This document shows positions 49,934 through 59,000 of a stretch of 64,000 nucleotides of DNA, in pieces. A model generated the notes under the pieces. It worked only from the letters and a program-made list of their open reading frames with translations. It was not told where the DNA came from and did not search any database. Position 1 is the first letter of the stretch; the number at the start of each line of letters is the position of its first letter. Location: the NCBI GenBank assembly GCA_016711265.1, contig JADJTI010000001.1, forward strand, positions 434,001-498,000. Direction: 5' to 3'. This stretch comes from Austwickia sp. GTDB lineage: Bacteria; Actinomycetota; Actinomycetes; Actinomycetales; Dermatophilaceae. Position numbers and translations under genes: made by a program.

Positions 49934-50216
49934 CGGTCAGTCCGGTGCCGCAGGTGGAACCGCAGCTGGCGCCCGCACCGCTGGCGGGGCAGGATTCGCA
50001 GCCCTGGTCGGTGCACCCCAGATCGACGACGGCCCGCTGCAGCCGACCCATCCGGATCAGGTGCTCCAGCGCCGCCGCCACCACTTGCTCGTCCAGGCCG
50101 GTGCGGAGCCGAACCTCCGCGGTGCTCACCGCGCCGTCCTCGAACGCCGCCAGGACGGCGGCCAGCGGCGACCGGTGCGGGTCGGCCGGACGCCGGTGCG
50201 CGGCGGACGTGCTCAT
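49899..50216 (-). CDS. FeoC-like Cys-rich winged-helix protein
   Basis: A 105-residue protein. Residues about 17-62 look like a winged helix (PLAAVLAAFEDGAVSTAEV; DEQVVAAALEHLIRMGRLQR). Five Cys at 68, 73, 76, 85 and 89 follow (CTDQGCESC, SCGSTC), suited to hold an Fe-S cluster. FeoC proteins stabilise FeoB or regulate the operon in response to iron or oxygen. The start overlaps the feoB stop (ATGA), so it is the third gene of the feo operon. Confidence 0.82.
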   Translation of the reverse strand: MSTSAAHRRPADPHRSPLAAVLAAFEDGAVSTAEVRLRTGLDEQVVAAALEHLIRMGRLQRAVVDLGCTDQGCESCPASGAGASCGSTCGTGLTVSSGVRRRLPD

Positions 50217-52216
50217 GTGATCAGCCTGCCGATCTGGAAGACGAGGACGGCCAACACCCAGGCCGTCACGAGCTGCATCCCGATGCCGAAGCAGGCCCAG
50301 CGTAAGCCGATCTCCCGGCGCTGGGCGCTGAACGTGGCCACGCACGGGGTGTAGGCCAGCAGGAACACCAGGAAGGCCGCCACCGCTGCCAGCGGGTGCC
50401 CGCCGGAGGACTTCTCGAACGCCGAGCGGACGTGACGCTCCAGTTCCCCCCCGCTACCGGCAGCTGGATCGCTCGGCTCGGCGACGGCGTATGTCTGGGC
50501 CCACGAGGAGATCACCGCCTCCTTGGCCACGAAACCCACGACGAGCGCGCTGCTGGTCTCCCACTCATCGAAACCGGCCGGCGCGAACACCGGGCTGATC
50601 CCCCGGGCCAGGGCGGCGTAGGCGCTCTGCTCGACCGGGACGTCACCAAAACCGTGCTCGTTCCCGGCTCCCCCGGGTGTCGCCTGCAGCAGCCAGACGG
50701 CCGCGACCGCCGCGACGATGACCCCGGAGGCGGTCCGCAGGAAGCCGCGCAGCCGCAGCCAGACCACCGCACCCACCAACCGGGGCACCGGACGCTGGTA
50801 CGGCGGCAGGTCCAGCACCAGCGCCTCGCTGCCCATGGTGCGCCACAAGGTGGCCCGCAGCGCCATCCCGACGCCCATCACCAGCAGGATGGACACGACG
50901 TACATGGCGAACACCACGGTCCCGGCGGCCTCGGGGAAGAAGATCGTGGCGAGCATGACGTAGACCGTCAGGCGAGCGGTGCAGGAGGTGAACGGCACCA
51001 GCAACGCGATCAGCACCCGCTGGCGCGCGTTGCCCAGGATCCGGGTGGCGCTGATCGCCGGGACGTTGCATCCGAACCCCACGACCAGCGGCAGGAACGC
51101 TCGCCCGGGAAGCCCGAGGCGCCGCATCAGCCGGTCGGTGACCACCGCGGCCCTGGCCATGTACCCCGAGTCCTCCAGCACCGCCAGCAGCATGAACATC
51201 AGCGCCATCAGGGGCACGAAGGTGAGCAGCATGCCGACGCCCGCGATCAGCCCGTTCGTCAGGAAGCCCGCCACCGGGGTGTCCCCCCCGCCGATCCGAT
51301 CCATCCCGGCCTGGGCGGCGTCGGTCAGCGGCCCCGACACGAGGTCGTCGAGGAATCCCTGCAGGGGAGCCGCGACCGTGGTGGTCACCTGGAACACCAG
51401 CCACATGGTGACCAGGAAGATCAGCGGGCCCGTCACCGGCGCTGTGGCCCACCGGTCGATGCGGTCCGACCAGGTGACCCGGTTCAGGCCGGTGTGCGAA
51501 TGTCCCGCGGCGACCGCGGCATCGATCCACGCGAACCGGTCGTCGGCGACGGCCAGCTCGGCGTCGTCGGCGCCCTCCCCCGTGGTCGACGTCGCGGGGC
51601 GGGCGGGGGTGGGCGGGGCCTGCAGCACCCGCTGGAGGGCTGCGCCCAGCTCGGTGTGGCCCTGTCGTTGACGGGGATCGAGCACGACCACCGGTACGCC
51701 GGCACTCGCCGCCAGCGCGTCGGCCTCGATTCGCAGCCCGCGCCGGAGGGCGACGTCGACCATGGTGATGGCGATCACCAGGCGGGCGGGTCGCTCGCGC
51801 AGTTGGGCGACCAGGTAGAGGCTGCGGGCCAGGTGGGCGCCGTCCACGGTGACGACGACCGCGTCCGGGAGGCGGTCCGCCGGGGCGTCCCACAGGAGTT
51901 CGCGGGTCAGGGCCTCATCCGGGGAGACCGGATCCAGGCTGTAGGCCCCGGGCAGGTCGAGGAGGGTGGCGTCGCTGGCCAGGCCCAGCCGCGCCGGCCA
52001 GAGCCCGCTGCCGACCTCGACGGTGGTGCCGGGCCAGTTCCCGACGGTGCGCCGGGCGCCGGTGAGGGCGTTGAAGAGTGTCGACTTACCGGCATTGGGG
52101 GCTCCGACGAGGGCGATGACCGGTGCCCCCGGGGGGGCGGCCGCGACCGCGATCTCGTCGTGGCAGGAGCGGCCTTGGGGCCGATGCCCCGGAAGGCCGG
52201 TGTCGGCGGAGGTCAT
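50213..52216 (-). CDS. feoB: Ferrous iron transporter FeoB
   Basis: A 667-residue protein. The N-terminal G domain has G1 GAPNAGKS (38-45), G2 around TVGNWPGTTVE and G3 DLPG (87-90). In place of the usual NxxD, G4 reads TMVD, a weakened guanine-specificity motif. The C-terminal half is polytopic, with two Gate motifs (VPLMALMFMLLAVLEDSGYMARA region, and GFVAKEAVISSWAQTYAV). It imports Fe2+. It overlaps feoA by 4 bases upstream and the FeoC-like gene by 4 bases downstream. Confidence 0.95.
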   Translation of the reverse strand: MTSADTGLPGHRPQGRSCHDEIAVAAAPPGAPVIALVGAPNAGKSTLFNALTGARRTVGNWPGTTVEVGSGLWPARLGLASDATLLDLPGAYSLDPVSPDEALTRELLWDAPADRLPDAVVVTVDGAHLARSLYLVAQLRERPARLVIAITMVDVALRRGLRIEADALAASAGVPVVVLDPRQRQGHTELGAALQRVLQAPPTPARPATSTTGEGADDAELAVADDRFAWIDAAVAAGHSHTGLNRVTWSDRIDRWATAPVTGPLIFLVTMWLVFQVTTTVAAPLQGFLDDLVSGPLTDAAQAGMDRIGGGDTPVAGFLTNGLIAGVGMLLTFVPLMALMFMLLAVLEDSGYMARAAVVTDRLMRRLGLPGRAFLPLVVGFGCNVPAISATRILGNARQRVLIALLVPFTSCTARLTVYVMLATIFFPEAAGTVVFAMYVVSILLVMGVGMALRATLWRTMGSEALVLDLPPYQRPVPRLVGAVVWLRLRGFLRTASGVIVAAVAAVWLLQATPGGAGNEHGFGDVPVEQSAYAALARGISPVFAPAGFDEWETSSALVVGFVAKEAVISSWAQTYAVAEPSDPAAGSGGELERHVRSAFEKSSGGHPLAAVAAFLVFLLAYTPCVATFSAQRREIGLRWACFGIGMQLVTAWVLAVLVFQIGRLIT

Positions 52217-52515
52217 CCGGCGACGGTGACCGGGTCCCCGGCGGTACTCGCGCTGGCGCCTCGGTCGTCGTGGGGGATCAGCACCGATAGCCCGTGCGCA
52301 CTGGCCCGGTCCAGGGCGATCCGGGAACCGGCCACGGCGACCACTCGGCCTCCGCCGCTGGTGCGCATGACCACCACGAATTCGGCGCCCGGACGCAATC
52401 CGAACTGGGCCAACCGACGTCGCTCGGCCGTTGTACCGGCCGAATCAACCGGTGGAGCAGCAAGAATGAGCCGCACCCCGACGGGCGCCATACTCAACGG
52501 CACGGGCTGCTCCAC
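52213..52515 (-). CDS. feoA: FeoA-domain protein
   Basis: A 100-residue SH3-like protein with the FeoA core: RRLAQFGLRPGAEFVVVMRT followed by GGRVVAVAGSRIALDRASA. FeoA binds FeoB and is needed for iron uptake. About 25 residues precede the core, longer than E. coli FeoA. The feoB start overlaps its stop by four bases. It is the first gene of the operon, with a possible iron-regulator site about 22 bases upstream. Confidence 0.9.
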   Translation of the reverse strand: MEQPVPLSMAPVGVRLILAAPPVDSAGTTAERRRLAQFGLRPGAEFVVVMRTSGGGRVVAVAGSRIALDRASAHGLSVLIPHDDRGASASTAGDPVTVAG

Positions 52516-52537
52516 GTCTTCATCCTACGGCAGCCGG

Positions 52538-52552
52538 TTAGGCACCCCTTAG
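52538..52552. promoter_or_regulatory. Weak DtxR/IdeR-like iron box upstream of feoA
   Basis: TTAGGCACCCCTTAG resembles the IdeR consensus half-sites TTAGG and CCTAA, with about 11 of 19 positions matching when extended. It sits 22-37 bases before the feoA start, where a repressor would act. The match is weak. Confidence 0.35.
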
Positions 52553-52616
52553 TGATAAAGCCAACGAACTTCGGTCGGCTCGGCCGCGGCGACCGAGCCG
52601 ACCGGTACGCGTCAGC

Positions 52617-53417
52617 TCACCGATGGGCGTGGCCGTCGCGGTCGACCGCATCGTCATGGTCGACGGAAACCTGCTCCTTGGCCACCGTCTCGGTCACCTG
52701 GCTCTGCTCGGCGAGTGTCTCCTTGCCGAGGCCGACGCGCTCTTTGGCGACCACCGTCTTCTCGACGACCGGGCGCTCCTCGTACAGCGTCACGCTGACC
52801 TCGTCCTCGCCGATCACACCAGCGTCCACCTCACCGGGCTGGATCGGCTCGGTCTCCAGGCGCACTTCCTCGCGCTGGACCGGCACCGTGACCGTCTTCT
52901 CCTCCGTCACGACGTACTTGCGCAGTCGGACCCGCCCGGTGGCCACCCGCTCGGTGCCGACCCGCAGCTCCTCCTCGTGGCGAACGACGGAATCGGCGCC
53001 GGCCATCTCCGCGGTGGCGACGTGGTCAGCGCCCGCATCGTGACCGCGCCCGTGGTTGGCGTACTCGGCCTGCTCGGCTCGCGCCTCTCCGGCGGGTGCC
53101 CGGTGGTAGTAGCGGTACAGCTCCTCCTCCTCCTCGGGCGTGATGTGGTGGTCGGCGTCGATGCTCGGGGCACCCTTGACGTGATCCTTGGTGAACGGGA
53201 CCCGGACCTGAGAATCCGACATCGAGGCGCCATCGAGGGGGATGAAGGACTCCTTCATGCCGAACCACCCGGTCTTGACCGTGACCCAGGTGGGGCGATC
53301 GTCGTGGTCATCCAGGTACACCTGCCCGACGTCGCCGATCTTCTCGCCGTCCTCGGCAACGACATGGGCGTGGTGCAGTTCCGCGAGCTGGTCCTGAGTC
53401 ATGGTGCGATCGAACAT
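52617..53417 (-). CDS. PRC-barrel and DUF2382 stress protein
   Basis: A 266-residue cytoplasmic protein. Residues about 5-95 form a PRC barrel (VVAEDGEKIGDVGQVYLDD; WVTVKTGWFGMKESFIPLDG). A linker of charged, His-rich sequence follows. About 150-245 form a DUF2382 domain (EELRVGTERVATGRVRLRKY; EEKTVTVPVQREEVRLE; VSVTLYEERPVVEKTVVAKE). Such proteins are linked to general stress in actinobacteria and cyanobacteria. ATG 53417 has GAGGAG 5 bases upstream. A possible sigma-B/F-type promoter lies about 240 bases before it. Confidence 0.9.
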   Translation of the reverse strand: MFDRTMTQDQLAELHHAHVVAEDGEKIGDVGQVYLDDHDDRPTWVTVKTGWFGMKESFIPLDGASMSDSQVRVPFTKDHVKGAPSIDADHHITPEEEEELYRYYHRAPAGEARAEQAEYANHGRGHDAGADHVATAEMAGADSVVRHEEELRVGTERVATGRVRLRKYVVTEEKTVTVPVQREEVRLETEPIQPGEVDAGVIGEDEVSVTLYEERPVVEKTVVAKERVGLGKETLAEQSQVTETVAKEQVSVDHDDAVDRDGHAHR

Positions 53418-53794
53418 GCGAACTCCTCATGGGAAGGGAAGCCGTCAACGGCGGGCAGCACGCAGCGCACACACTGCGCTGGTCTGAGTGAGTCAGGCGT
53501 GCCGGGTCGCCTCCGGCTGAGGAGTGCGACCACGCCGCCGAATGGGATAGGGGCGTCGCCGGGCGATCCGCTACCGGAGCACAGCCGGTACGACGCCGTG
53601 GCCGCCGGCCCCGTGGCTCGGGGCCTGGCGGTGATCATGCTGACAGCCGCTCATTGCCCAGGCGGAGGCCGACTAAACGCGCCGTCTCAAAAAGTCCCGG
53701 CATCGCTGAAGCCGTGGAGGTTCCGGTCAGCCGGGTACAGCCGGGGGCACCCGGTCACTGCGTGCGGTCGGGCCTCGTGAGCAAGCCCCGGCGG
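53418..53794. other. 377-bp intergenic region, no gene seen
   Basis: No supported reading frame is found between the PRC-barrel gene and the acyltransferase gene. On the reverse strand GTTT (53678-53675) and GGGCAAT (53659-53653) are 15 bases apart, which resembles sigma-B/F promoters (GTTT-N14-16-GGGTAT). It would suit the stress protein but is distant from its start. The rest is GC-rich and unremarkable. Confidence 0.5.
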
Positions 53795-54595
53795 TCAGTC
53801 CGTCGAACGCTGCTGCCGGGCCGCGATCCGAGCCGCGTGGTCGGCGCGGTCCAGCTCGGTGGCCTCCTCCAGGGTGGGGGCGGTGCCTCCCAGGCGTACC
53901 GGCAGGTACTTGCGGTCGTCCCCGGTCAGCGGCTCGTACTCGTCCTGGGCCCGGTGCAGCATCTGGGCCATCCGCTCGCGGAGCAGCTGGTTGGCGGCGT
54001 CGGCATCCTCGGTCTTGCCGATCAGCAGGGGTTCTCCGACCGTCACCGTGATCGGCACGTTGGTGCGGCCCAGGCGTTTGGGGTGGCCTTTGGTCCAGAC
54101 CCGCTGACTACCCCAGATGACCACGGGGATGATCGGTACGCCGGCCGCCATCGCCATCCGCACGGCCCCCGACTTGAACTCCTTGATCTCGAAGGACCGC
54201 GAGATCGTGGCTTCGGGGAAGACGCCGACCAGCTCACCGGCCTTCAGTGCTCGCAGCGCCTCGCGCAGGGACGCCGACCCGGCCGCCCGGTCGACGGCGA
54301 TGTGTTTCATCCCCCGCATGAGCGGACCGCTCACGGGATGGTGGAAGACCGCTTCCTTGGCCATGAAGCGCACCCGTCGCCCGGCGGGCAGGCAGGCCAG
54401 GCCGGCGTACGTGAAGTCCATGTACCCGATGTGGTTGATGGCCAGCACGGCGCCCCCGGTGCGTGGGATGTGCTCCGAGCCGGTGATGGTGAACTTCAGG
54501 CCCTGCAGCGCGAACAAGGAACGGGCGAACCCGATGATCGGCACGTACACCGGGTCTTCACGCAGGTCGTCGCGCAGGTCTTTCAGTAGCCCCAT
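53795..54595 (-). CDS. Lysophospholipid (1-acylglycerol-3-phosphate) acyltransferase family protein
   Basis: A 266-residue PlsC-fold enzyme. Motif I NHxxxxD is present as INHIGYMD, motif II lies near RVRFMAKEAVFHHPVSGPLM, motif III is FPEATISRSFEI (FPEGTRS in most), and motif IV is VPIIPVVIWG. It probably acylates a lysophospholipid or a related glycerol lipid at the membrane. ATG 54595 is the chosen start; slightly longer versions are possible. It stands alone between the PRC-barrel and xylB genes. Confidence 0.92.
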   Translation of the reverse strand: MGLLKDLRDDLREDPVYVPIIGFARSLFALQGLKFTITGSEHIPRTGGAVLAINHIGYMDFTYAGLACLPAGRRVRFMAKEAVFHHPVSGPLMRGMKHIAVDRAAGSASLREALRALKAGELVGVFPEATISRSFEIKEFKSGAVRMAMAAGVPIIPVVIWGSQRVWTKGHPKRLGRTNVPITVTVGEPLLIGKTEDADAANQLLRERMAQMLHRAQDEYEPLTGDDRKYLPVRLGGTAPTLEEATELDRADHAARIAARQQRSTD

Positions 54596-54785
54596 GACCG
54601 CAACGCTAGCGCGACATGGCAGGAACACGGGCGGCGGTCGCATGGGCGAGGGCGGCTCGCTGCCGGGAACAGCGCTACCCCGTACGACCGCTGGAGCGGC
54701 CGGCCGATGACATCGTCGCAGGTCACAGCCTTATCGTGTTATGCCAACGGCGCTGAGGGGTAGCGGTGTGTACGGCTGGCCCCGG

Positions 54786-56201
54786 TCAGGACCCCGGATG
54801 AGCGCGCCGGCGCAACGCCCGGTAGCGATCCCGCAGCTCGGCACCGATCTCGTCGCCCGCGCCGGGGTACTCGGCCAGCATCCGCACCTCCCACGTCGGA
54901 GGTTCGGCCGCGCCGCTGAAAACCCAGGCGGCCTGCCGGGCGGCACCGAGGGCGACGTACTCCCCCGGTGAGGGCACGGCGACGTCCACGCCGAAGACGA
55001 TGGGCGCGATCTGCCGCACGGCGCGGCTGTTGGCGCCACCGCCGACCAGGAGCACCCGGCGTACCGGGGCGCCGAGTTCCCGCAACCGGTCGACGCCGTC
55101 GGCAAGATTGCAGAGCATCCCCTCCACGGCCGCCCGGGCCAGGTTCTCGGGGGTGGCGTTCGAGCGGTTCAGGCCGCTCAACGTCCCGGTGGCCTGCGGC
55201 AGGTCCGGGGTCCGCTCACCATCCAGGTACGGCAGCAGGGTCAGCCCGTCGGCGCCGGGCGCCGCGGCCAGGGCCAGCCGGTCCAGCTCGGCCAGGTCGA
55301 CGCGGAGCAGGTCGGCAGCGGCGACCAGCACCCGCGCGGCGTTCAGCGTGCACATCAGCGGCAGGTACCGGCCGGTCGCATCGGCGAAACCCTGCAACGC
55401 CCCCTGGACGTCGGGCACCGGCTGCTCGGTCAGTGCGAACACCGTCCCGCTGGTGCCCAAGGAGACCACGACATCCCCGGGGCGCAACCCCAGGCCGAGC
55501 GCGGCACCCATGTTGTCGCCGGTCCCGGGGCCCACGACGATGCCGCCTACGGTGGTCCCCGCCGGCTCCGCCGGGCCGAGCACGTCGGGAACCCCGCAGA
55601 CCCGGCCGAGGGCGAGCTCGATGAGGTCGGGGCGGTAGGCCCCGGTGCGTGCGCTGAAGTAGCCGGTTCCCGAGGCGTCCCCGCGGTCGGTGGTCCAGCG
55701 CTCGGGGCGGGCCGCGCCGTCGGCCACGATCCGTCCGGTCAGCCAATCATGTGGCAACACGATGTCACATACCCGGGCGGCGATGTCGGGTTCGGCGTCG
55801 GCCAGCCAGCGCAGCTTGGCCACGGTGATCGCAGCCACCGGCACCAGGCCGACCGCCTCGACCCAGGCGATCGCTCCGCCGAGCTCGTCGACCAGAGCCG
55901 CCGCCTGCGGCGCCGACCGTACGTCGTTCCACAACAGGGCCTCCCGCAGCACCCCACCCTCGGCGTCCAGGGCCACCATGCCGTGCTGCTGGCCTCCAAC
56001 CGACAGCGCGCGCACGCCGTCCAGGAGCCCATTGCGGGTGGCCTCCTGCCAGGCCTGCCACCAGCGCTGCGGGTCGACGCTCGTGGCGTCCGGGTGGGCC
56101 GCTCGGCCTTGACGCAGCACATCACCGGTGTCGGCGTCGCAGACCACGACCTTCGTCGACTGGGTGGAGGAGTCCACCCCGGCGACGAGCCCGGCGGTCA
56201 T
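54786..56201 (-). CDS. xylB: Xylulokinase
   Basis: A 471-residue FGGY-family sugar kinase. N-terminal phosphate-1 motif GVDSSTQSTKVVVCD, then VGGQQHGMVALD with the catalytic Asp region ALLWNDVRS, then LLPHDWLTGRI, and phosphate-2 VVSLGTSGTVFAL. Near the end is the adenosine motif VLLVGGGANSRAVRQ. It phosphorylates D-xylulose, the product expected from the two dehydrogenases upstream, and feeds the pentose phosphate pathway. The start overlaps the stop of the alcohol dehydrogenase gene (ATGA). Last gene of the polyol catabolic operon. Confidence 0.93.
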   Translation of the reverse strand: MTAGLVAGVDSSTQSTKVVVCDADTGDVLRQGRAAHPDATSVDPQRWWQAWQEATRNGLLDGVRALSVGGQQHGMVALDAEGGVLREALLWNDVRSAPQAAALVDELGGAIAWVEAVGLVPVAAITVAKLRWLADAEPDIAARVCDIVLPHDWLTGRIVADGAARPERWTTDRGDASGTGYFSARTGAYRPDLIELALGRVCGVPDVLGPAEPAGTTVGGIVVGPGTGDNMGAALGLGLRPGDVVVSLGTSGTVFALTEQPVPDVQGALQGFADATGRYLPLMCTLNAARVLVAAADLLRVDLAELDRLALAAAPGADGLTLLPYLDGERTPDLPQATGTLSGLNRSNATPENLARAAVEGMLCNLADGVDRLRELGAPVRRVLLVGGGANSRAVRQIAPIVFGVDVAVPSPGEYVALGAARQAAWVFSGAAEPPTWEVRMLAEYPGAGDEIGAELRDRYRALRRRAHPGS

Positions 56202-57292
56202 GGGCGACTCCCATCGATCGGGACGACACTGCCTGGCAGCTCGTCGAACACGATGCAGACCTTGCCGCTCTGCCCGGCGGCGGCTACCTCGTAGGCCTGC
56301 GCGGCCTGGGCCAGCGGGTACCGGTGGGTGACGATGCACTCGGGGTGTAGGTTCCAGCGCACCAGGTTCGCCAGCAACTCCTCGGTATGGAGCACCGAGG
56401 TGACCCACGAGCCGTACAGCGTGATCTGCTTGTGGATGAGCAGGTCGGATACGGCGAACTCCACGGAGCCGCCCTCGCCGACGAAGACGCACCGCCCCCA
56501 CGCCCGGGTGTTGCGCAGCGCGGCGTGCCGCGCCTGGGCATTCCCGGAGCAGTCGACCGCCACCTCGCACCCGGCCCCGGTGACGTGGGCGACCCGCTCG
56601 TCGAGCCCTTCCGGGGGGACCGCGTGGTGCACCAACCCCAGTTCCAGCGCTGCCGTGCGGCGAGCTTGGGAGATGTCGCTGCCGATGATCGGCCCCGCGC
56701 CCATGGCCTTGGCCAGCATCGCCACCGCGAGCCCCACCGGGCCCAGACCGGTGATCAGCACGCGGTCACGGCCGCTGACACCGACCCGCACCAGGGGCTC
56801 GTACGCCGTACCGAATCCGCACGAGACCAGCGCCCCGTCGACGTAACTGAGCTCCTCGGGCAGCAGCACGCAGGTGGCCTCCTCGGTCAGCAGGTACTCG
56901 GCATGCCCACCGTCCCGCTGCCAGCCGTGGGCCTGACGGAACGGGCTGTGGCAGGCCACGTGGTACCCGCGCCGGCAGTCCTCGCACATCCCACATCCCA
57001 CGATGTGGTAGACGACCACCCGATCGCCGACGGCCAACCGCCGGGTGCCCTCCCCCAAGGCCACCACCTGGCCGCAGGGCTCGTGGCCCGCGGCGACCCC
57101 CTGGTAGGCCTCGGCGCCGTGGCCGAGGTGCTCGCGGTAGATCGCCCTGATGTCGCTCCCGCAGATCGAGGACGCCTTCATCCGCAGCAGGACCTGCCCG
57201 GGTCCGGGCCGCGGCACCGGCAACGTGACGTGCTCGACCGTGCTGTCACCCGGCAGCCGCACGGCCGCCATTTGCGTCGGGAGGGCCGTCAT
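56198..57292 (-). CDS. Zinc-dependent alcohol (polyol) dehydrogenase, MDR family
   Basis: A 364-residue medium-chain dehydrogenase. Catalytic zinc ligands are Cys44 (SSICGSD) and the His-Glu pair in VAAGHEPCG. The structural zinc site is VGCGMCEDCRRGYHVAC, and the cofactor loop is ITGLGPVGLAVAMLAKAMGA. The pattern matches sorbitol, xylitol or L-iditol dehydrogenases. It probably oxidises a sugar alcohol to a ketose for XylB. It overlaps mannitol-type dehydrogenase and xylB genes by four bases on each side, so all three form one operon. Confidence 0.9.
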   Translation of the reverse strand: MTALPTQMAAVRLPGDSTVEHVTLPVPRPGPGQVLLRMKASSICGSDIRAIYREHLGHGAEAYQGVAAGHEPCGQVVALGEGTRRLAVGDRVVVYHIVGCGMCEDCRRGYHVACHSPFRQAHGWQRDGGHAEYLLTEEATCVLLPEELSYVDGALVSCGFGTAYEPLVRVGVSGRDRVLITGLGPVGLAVAMLAKAMGAGPIIGSDISQARRTAALELGLVHHAVPPEGLDERVAHVTGAGCEVAVDCSGNAQARHAALRNTRAWGRCVFVGEGGSVEFAVSDLLIHKQITLYGSWVTSVLHTEELLANLVRWNLHPECIVTHRYPLAQAAQAYEVAAAGQSGKVCIVFDELPGSVVPIDGSRP

Positions 57293-58797
57293 GGCTGGGT
57301 GTCACTGTCGCCCAGGCATGCGGTGACGGTGGCGCGCGCCCCGGTGGTGTGCAGTGCGTCCAGCCACCGCCGGTACGACGTCACGAATCTCTGGTCGTCC
57401 ACGAGATCCCCGAAGAAGTCCGGCATCCGTAGAAAAGCCAGAGGGTCGGCGCCCGGGCGGACTTGCTCGGCGGCTTGCGCCATCACCCGGGCCTTGGCCC
57501 GGTCCACCACGTCGATCGGGTTGCCCTGCTCGTCCACGCCCTCGGCGTACCGGGCCCAGCCGGCCACCGTGAGCGCCGAGCACTCGATGTCCCCGCCCGA
57601 GGCCAGGTTGTGCTTGATGACCGGCACAAGCCACTTGGGGATCCGGTCGGAGGACTCGGCGCACAGCCGGGCCAGGGTGTCCCGGACGGCCGGGTTGGCG
57701 AACCGCTCGATCAACTGATGGCGGTAGCGGTCCAGGTCCATCCCGGGCACCGCCGGCAACGTCGGGGTGCCTTCGCGCGCCATGTACCGCAGCAGGAAGG
57801 CCACGAACAGCCGGTCGGTGCACACCTCGTGGGCGTACCGGTACCCCGACAGGAACCCGACGTAACACAGCGCCTGGTGGCTGCAGTTGAGGAGCCGCAG
57901 TTTCATCAACTCATACGGCACCACGTCGCTCACCAGTTGGGCGCCGGCCTCCTCCCACGGCGGGCGGCCCGCCGGGAAGTGGTCCTCGATGACCCACTGC
58001 TCGAACGGTTCGCAGACCACCGGCCAGGCGTCCTCGATCCCGAGCTCGGACACCAGCTCGCGGTCGCTGTCGGCCGTCACCGGGGTGATCCGGTCGACCA
58101 TCGCGTTCGGGAAGGCGACATTCGCCTCGATCCAGGCCGCCAGCTCGGGATCCTTGAGGCGGGCGTAGGCCCCGAGCATGGCGCGGGTGACGTCCCCGTT
58201 GCCGGGCAGGTTGTCACACGACTGCACGGTGAAGGACGGGATCCCCCGCTCGCGCCGCAGCCCCAGGGCGGCGGTGATCATGCCGAACACGGTCCGCGGC
58301 ACGGCACCCTCGGCCAGGTCGGCGACCACGTCCGGGTCGTCGGCCCGGAACTCTCCGGTGACCTGGTCAACCAGATAGCCGCCCTCGGTGATGGTCAGCG
58401 AGACGATCCGCACGCCCGGATCGGCCATCCGTTCGATGACCGCCGTTGGGTCGTCGGGAGCGAACATCAGCTGGACCAGTGACCCGATCACCCGCGGCTC
58501 GAGCCGGCCGTCGGGGTGCTTGAGGACCAGCGTGTACAGCCCGTCCTGGGCCGTCAGCACCTCGACGATCCGGCGATCGTGCGGGAGGGCCCCAACTCCG
58601 CAGATCGCCCAGTCGGCCGCCTGCCCCGCGTTCATCAACCGGTCCAGGTACATCGCCTGGTGGGCCCGGAAGAACCCGCCCACCCCGAAGTGGACAATCC
58701 CCACGCTCAGGCGGCGACGGTCGTACGACGGCCGCGACAGGTGGGCGATCGGTGGGGGGCAGTCGTCGAGCAGGAGTTGGTTCAACGGAAGGCTCAT
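57289..58797 (-). CDS. Mannitol/D-arabitol-type long-chain polyol dehydrogenase
   Basis: A 502-residue NAD-dependent enzyme of the mannitol dehydrogenase family. The cofactor region is VGIVHFGVGGFFRAHQAMYLD, the inter-domain motif is TVQSCDNLPGNGDVTR, and the catalytic signature KxxxxNxxH is in ELMKLRLLNCSHQALCY. Next to xylB a D-arabitol 4-dehydrogenase role (giving D-xylulose) is more likely than mannitol oxidation, which gives fructose. First gene of the catabolic operon, divergent from lacI-type regulator with 203 bases between. Confidence 0.92.
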   Translation of the reverse strand: MSLPLNQLLLDDCPPPIAHLSRPSYDRRRLSVGIVHFGVGGFFRAHQAMYLDRLMNAGQAADWAICGVGALPHDRRIVEVLTAQDGLYTLVLKHPDGRLEPRVIGSLVQLMFAPDDPTAVIERMADPGVRIVSLTITEGGYLVDQVTGEFRADDPDVVADLAEGAVPRTVFGMITAALGLRRERGIPSFTVQSCDNLPGNGDVTRAMLGAYARLKDPELAAWIEANVAFPNAMVDRITPVTADSDRELVSELGIEDAWPVVCEPFEQWVIEDHFPAGRPPWEEAGAQLVSDVVPYELMKLRLLNCSHQALCYVGFLSGYRYAHEVCTDRLFVAFLLRYMAREGTPTLPAVPGMDLDRYRHQLIERFANPAVRDTLARLCAESSDRIPKWLVPVIKHNLASGGDIECSALTVAGWARYAEGVDEQGNPIDVVDRAKARVMAQAAEQVRPGADPLAFLRMPDFFGDLVDDQRFVTSYRRWLDALHTTGARATVTACLGDSDTQP

Positions 58798-58911
58798 GGT
58801 TCACCTGGTTTCGCACGGTCGGCAGGCGAGGAGGTTCCTCGAACCTAACCCCGCCCGCAGCGCTGGTGAAGCTCTGTCCAGTGACTTGCGCACAACCTGG
58901 GGAAACGCCCG

Positions 58912-58925
58912 GGATAACGATTACA
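58912..58925. promoter_or_regulatory. Candidate LacI-family operator
   Basis: GGATAACGATTACA matches the general LacI/CcpA pattern TGNAANCGNTTNCA at 8 of 10 fixed positions, including the central CG. It lies between the divergent polyol dehydrogenase and LacI genes, 115 bases from one start and 76 from the other. The neighbouring CATAAT (58961-58966) may be the -10 of the regulator promoter. Confidence 0.5.
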
Positions 58926-59000
58926 GTTCAACCCTTGACCCGCCGACCCCGCGGGACTTGCATAATCCCTACCGTCCGCCGACCCCAGGACAGGACTGCC

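Noticed and set aside
50396..52552. A 718-codon forward open frame
   Set aside because: Antisense shadow of feoB and feoA, which have clear motifs and operon overlaps.
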